Source: Myxococcales bacterium (GTDB taxonomy: Bacteria; Myxococcota_A; Bradymonadia; REDH01). Taken from it: 19,278 nt of DNA. The notes under the pieces are model-generated. The model did not search any database and was not told the origin of the DNA. It saw nothing but the letters and a program-made list of their open reading frames with translations. Position numbers and translations under genes: made by a program. This document shows positions 16,701 to 19,278 of the stretch, piece after piece (positions within the stretch are counted from its first letter, which is position 1; each line of letters begins with the position of its first letter). The stretch is from NCBI GenBank assembly GCA_020633625.1, contig JACKDJ010000049.1, positions 1 through 19,278 on the forward strand, given 5' to 3'.

Positions 16701-18322
16701 TCGGTGAAGTCGGACGAGCCCAGCGAGTCGAAGTCGAAGCGTACGTCGATCAGGTCGCCCACGACGACGGCCTGGGTCCCGCCGCCGACCTCGACCGCGC
16801 CGCGCGCCGAGACGACGCTGGCGCCGAACTCGAGCACGCGCACGCGCGTCCCGTCGACGTCGACCACCGACGAGGGCATGGTGGACATGTCGAACGTGCG
16901 TCGCCGGGCCTCCTCTCCGTTCACGTCGATCACGAGGGCGCGTTCGCCGGTGACCGCGGGCACCTTGAGGAGGAACGCGCCGGAGCCGTCGACGACGGTC
17001 GACGTGACGTGCCAACCGTCGCGCAGCCCGGGGAATCCGCCGGTGACCGCCACGCGCGCCACGCCCGTGCCCTCGAGCCGCACCGAACCCGAGAGCGCCA
17101 CGAACTCGGGCGCCAGCGGCACGGTGAGCGTCCCGCCGGCCTGGGCGCGGTCGAGCGGGATCGTCTCGGCGCGCCAGAAGTAGCCGTCGGCGCGCACCAT
17201 GAGCGCGTAGCCCTCGGGGCTGCGCGCGAGCCCGGTGAAGGTGGCCGGCGCCGTGCGCTCGAGCGCGTTGAGGCGCACCTGCGCGCCCGCGATCTCGGCC
17301 TGGGTGAAGCGATCGACGACGCGCACGGTGAGCGCGATGTCGTCGTGGTCGACGAGCGTCACGTCGTGCGCGCCGGTGGGGATCTCGGGCTCGACCCGTC
17401 CGCCGGACTGCCGCAGGACCTCGGCGCGCGCGTTCTCGAGCGCGCGCAGCAGGCTGACCTTGGCGGAGCGCGCGCCGGCCAGCGCGCGCTGCAGGGCGCG
17501 CGTCCAGAGCGGCTCGGTGGTGGCTCCGCCGGGCGCCGGACTGCCGAGCGGCGCCGAGAAGGCCTCGACGTCGAGCACCGGCACGTGGTCGCGGATGCGT
17601 CCCGGCGAACCGAGGCTGTCCTGGCGACAGGCGTCGAGCAGCATCGACGTGGTGAGCTCGCCGCCCGCGTCGTCGACGCGCGTGCGCGCCTGGGCGATCC
17701 AGCCCACGAGCTGGTCGTAGGGCAGCGCCGACGGGTCGCTCGACGTCGTCTCGGCGCGGCTGCGGTAGGTGAGCAGCGTCTCGCGTCCGCTGCCGTCGTT
17801 GAAGCCGTGGCCTACCCACAGTACGAGCAGGTGGTTGTCGGGACCGGACAGGTCGGCGGTCAGCGACGCGATCTCGTCCTGCACGATGTCGGGATGCACG
17901 CGGTCGCCGGTCACGAGCGAGACGCGGTCGAAGCCCAGGCGCTCGTCGAGCAGCGTGTCCCGCAGGTCGGAGAGCAGCGGAGAGACCTTGCCCAGGTCGA
18001 GCAGCGGTTCGTCGCGGTAGCGGTCGGCGCCCACGAGCAGCGCGCGCCGCCTGCCCCCGGAGGTCGCGGGGGCGGCGCCCCACGCGAGCGCGCCGTGCTC
18101 GACGTGCAGCGCCGCCAGGTCGGCGCTGGGGGGCGGGGCCGGATTGGCCGAGGCGCCCTGGCCGTCGGCGGGAGAGCCCCCAGGGACCGAGGTGGGCGCC
18201 GACGGGGAGGACGTGCCGCCGGGGGCCGGGCCGAGGCTCGAGCGCGGTCCGTCGGCGTCGGAGACGCAGGCGAACAGCGCGAGCAGGACGAGCAGGGCGG
18301 TCGGGGCGGACGGGCGGCGCAT
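13742..18322 (-). CDS. Caspase-like / tandem FGE-sulfatase-fold lipoprotein
   Basis: A 1526-residue protein. ATG 18322 was chosen because AAGGAGG lies six bases upstream and a lipoprotein signal follows (LFAC, Cys19). Order: Pro/Ser/Gly linker (20-88); caspase-like peptidase domain (about 90-240) with the dyad His172 in LWVGHGFND and Cys232 in LLDACRQD; beta-rich segments (about 300-560) resembling PEGA/carboxypeptidase-regulatory folds; an alpha-helical, TPR-like region (about 580-830); FGE-sulfatase fold 1 (about 916-1143); an acidic Ser/Asp/Gly linker; and FGE fold 2 (about 1281-1526). Both FGE folds carry PGGT, RTEVT, LPTE, GLYDVLGNV and VGFRPV but lack the paired cysteines of true formylglycine-generating enzymes, so they are probably binding modules. 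The whole is anchored outside the cytoplasmic membrane. A protease regulated by ligand-binding modules is inferred; the substrate is unknown. Confidence 0.88.
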   Translation of the reverse strand: MRRPSAPTALLVLLALFACVSDADGPRSSLGPAPGGTSSPSAPTSVPGGSPADGQGASANPAPPPSADLAALHVEHGALAWGAAPATSGGRRRALLVGADRYRDEPLLDLGKVSPLLSDLRDTLLDERLGFDRVSLVTGDRVHPDIVQDEIASLTADLSGPDNHLLVLWVGHGFNDGSGRETLLTYRSRAETTSSDPSALPYDQLVGWIAQARTRVDDAGGELTTSMLLDACRQDSLGSPGRIRDHVPVLDVEAFSAPLGSPAPGGATTEPLWTRALQRALAGARSAKVSLLRALENARAEVLRQSGGRVEPEIPTGAHDVTLVDHDDIALTVRVVDRFTQAEIAGAQVRLNALERTAPATFTGLARSPEGYALMVRADGYFWRAETIPLDRAQAGGTLTVPLAPEFVALSGSVRLEGTGVARVAVTGGFPGLRDGWHVTSTVVDGSGAFLLKVPAVTGERALVIDVNGEEARRRTFDMSTMPSSVVDVDGTRVRVLEFGASVVSARGAVEVGGGTQAVVVGDLIDVRFDFDSLGSSDFTDRNGFSFYGTVHVFSDQGAYGKARRDLDTLLAQGRVVPDARARAEELRHELRVADAMSTASDLQETGRLDEAIEQLDVPGLVEDGRVRSVLVSWLLASARGHHAERRYGDAAARLERARELDPAQPGLDDQLARVHDEWIGHFYEQALGDGSWDNVSALVTVLAGKGVPGVQSWRERIEREDITPACRRAYTAALEQLGAGALEDALASFETALASGCNEQYRSQITPQLAALRNQLFDRHVKAGAEREAAGALSDALAEYVAAHALDRVVTDRIASLLAAPELPHDTTIDELAGRFRAQEDDWEGRRTERLLALGDLRDYARLDATGVDAVRRAAEQRWPDVFAHLAFLRVERFACGSNAFAVAIYRHPPTGLEFVLLPGGTFLRGSGPDEPARRDHESSPTSTTVTPFLAARTEVTRAQWRAVMGDDPSWFSEAPLDAPVESITPTRAREFCARSGFELPTEFRWEFACRAGSTTPLPSGPITVRGDNDSPEVDALAWFGGNSGVDYPGGSDSSSWVAQIHPHAFAGTHAVAGKAPNAFGLYDVLGNVWELCSNTWEGDIGVSRGGSWSSIAGDCRAASRNAVQPDEAARTVGFRPVIELPGEIDTAAARTRLIQNLLELDESDSDDVSGDGKGVYESLELDDGSGKGAEGDGGKSGGLLSGKIDADVWRWMADQNGLFDRARYAELDLEGVERVRRLAERRWPAAFTDLELSEVRWESGGDASHFVAVYTQPSSGLEFVLVPGGTYEMGSQPGSPGHSSDEGPAHEVTIAPMLVARTEVTQGQWTRAMGSNPSYFGGLGDDRPVEHVSWDDAHGFCDRFDLSLPTEAEWEYLCRAGTTTPTPWGGITQLGDRDSDALDPVAVYGGNSGVDDPGGLDSSGWTGVAHPSARAATHPVASKQANAFGLYDVLGNVYEWCEDVYRGDYSDAPGDGGPVLGDDPDKVVRGGDFSSTVSNCRSTARGRIEKDTQTCYVGFRPVRRLGTR

Positions 18323-18594
18323 GGGCGACCTCCTTCGAGCGGCCAGGAGCGGCTGCATCATCCGTCGGACGGAGCCGCACGTCACCTGGAGGTCGGGATC
18401 CTGGGCGGATTGGCCGCCCGCGCCTGGTGGCCCCCGGCGCCCGGCCCCTCACCGGACCGTCATGCCCTTCCCCTCGGTCCGCAGGTTTTCGTAGGCTACC
18501 CGACGCAACCGTCCCCGGGACGAAAAGTGTGCACCCGGAGACAGGCTCCGCGCGAAGTCGCGCGGCCCTCCTTCCGTCCTCCGCGAGGTCTCCC
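18323..18594. other. Divergent intergenic region
   Basis: 272 bp between the caspase-FGE lipoprotein and the cupredoxin-like gene. Apart from the strong ribosome site of the lipoprotein (complement of 18329-18335), I see no convincing promoter or operator; a slightly AT-richer stretch at 18485-18500 may hold one. Confidence 0.5.
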
Positions 18595-19278
18595 ATGCTC
18601 CGCAAGACCACCGTGTCCACCTTCCTCGCCGCCGTCGTGATCGGCGGAATGAGCCTGGCCGCCGACGAGCCCACGGCCGCCCCCGTCGCGCCCGCCGCCC
18701 AGCCGGCGACGTCCACGGTCCCCGCCAAGGAGGCCGCGCCCGTGGCCGCCGGTCGCGTCGCGGGCGTCGTGCACTTCAAGGGCGAGCGTCCGAAGGAGGA
18801 CGCGGTCGACCTGAACGCCGACCCGGTCTGCGCCGGCCTGCATCCCGACGGGCTGCACCGGACGCACATCGACGTCGACGACAAGGGCGGTCTGGCCGAC
18901 TGCTTCGTGTTCCTGACCGACGCGCCCGACGCCAAGTACGCGACGCCCGACGAGCCCGTCGAGCTCGACCAGGAGGGCTGCACGTACCACCCGCAGGTCT
19001 TCGGCATCATGAAGAAGCAGACGCTGAAGATCGTCAACAGCGACGCCACGCTGCACAACATCCACGCGGTGCCGCGCACGAACAAGGAGTTCAACACCGC
19101 CATGCCGACGAAGGGCGGGTCGGTCGAGAAGGAGTTCAAGAAGGCCGAGGAGGCCATCCAGATCAAGTGCGACGTGCACCCCTGGATGATGACCTACGCC
19201 TTCTCGATGGAGCACCCGTTCTTCGCGTCCACCGCTGCCGACGGCAGCTTCTCGTTCTCGACCGAGGGCCTGCCCGAC
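18595..19278 (+). CDS. Exported cupredoxin-like protein (3' end cut by window)
   Basis: 228 residues are visible without a stop, so the gene is partial. It starts at ATG 18595 with GAGGT just upstream. A signal peptide (1-22, ending SLAAD) is followed by a Pro/Ala linker (24-52), then a beta-sandwich with the sequence pattern of planctomycete plastocyanin-like proteins: QEGCTYHPQVFGI, IVNSDATLHNIHA (His154, His157), then CDVHPWMM (Cys192, His195, Met198). His, Cys, His and Met are the type-1 copper ligand set, so copper binding and electron transfer in the periplasm are likely. The tail GSFSFSTEGLPD begins a motif typical of carboxypeptidase-regulatory-like folds. It is divergent from the lipoprotein gene. 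Confidence 0.85.
   Translation, partial: MLRKTTVSTFLAAVVIGGMSLAADEPTAAPVAPAAQPATSTVPAKEAAPVAAGRVAGVVHFKGERPKEDAVDLNADPVCAGLHPDGLHRTHIDVDDKGGLADCFVFLTDAPDAKYATPDEPVELDQEGCTYHPQVFGIMKKQTLKIVNSDATLHNIHAVPRTNKEFNTAMPTKGGSVEKEFKKAEEAIQIKCDVHPWMMTYAFSMEHPFFASTAADGSFSFSTEGLPD

Noticed and set aside
15110..18640. A 1176-residue plus-strand frame antisense to the caspase-FGE gene
   Set aside because: Shadow of high-GC third positions; the minus-strand frame has clear domains, signal and ribosome site.
15348..19166. A 1272-residue minus-strand frame
   Set aside because: Runs in another frame of the same gene and then antisense to the cupredoxin-like gene; Arg/Ala-rich, no domains.

Overview
The window is very GC-rich bacterial DNA with mostly short intergenic gaps. 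It most resembles a member of the Planctomycetota or a related lineage. That placement is an inference from gene content: secreted beta-helix proteins, a caspase/formylglycine-enzyme-fold lipoprotein, a cupredoxin-like protein with a typical planctomycete CDVHPWM motif, and a secreted protein ending in a GTGCPxPG-type domain. I see no rRNA, tRNA, CRISPR array, transposase or phage gene.

Left part (1-4120). A secreted right-handed beta-helix protein converges with a membrane sensor histidine kinase, and a strong inverted repeat lies between them. Divergent from the kinase is a receiver-only response regulator, likely its partner. A small HGAW-motif (YwiC-like) membrane protein follows.

Centre (4121-8198) is the most interesting region. 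A locus is present twice in tandem. The intact copy has a (CTTCGG)n array, a 258-bp leader, an 86-residue SelW/Rdx-family selenoprotein whose Sec codon is an in-frame UGA (CxxU motif, with a bacterial SECIS-like hairpin just downstream), and a B12-binding-type radical SAM protein. Conventional ORF calling misses the selenoprotein because UGA reads as stop. The upstream copy has the same array and a leader identical over 258 bp, but both of its genes are wrecked by small deletions, frameshifts and substitutions. The switch from perfect identity to heavy decay at position 4472/4473 is abrupt and needs an explanation (gene conversion, a second duplication or an assembly artefact).

Right part (8199-19278). 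A secreted propeller-like protein converges with thiamine-phosphate synthase (thiE). A textbook sigma-54 promoter then precedes a second receiver-only regulator, followed closely by groES and groEL; no CIRCE heat-shock operator is visible. Three consecutive perfect hairpins close the groEL side. On the opposite strand lies a 1526-residue lipoprotein with a caspase-like domain (His/Cys dyad), helical repeats and two FGE-sulfatase-fold domains. Divergent from it, and cut by the window end, is a periplasmic cupredoxin-like protein.

The selenoprotein and radical SAM gene probably form one redox-modification unit; its substrate cannot be read from the sequence. The selenocysteine machinery (selA, selB, selC, selD) is not in the window and must be elsewhere if the UGA is read as Sec.
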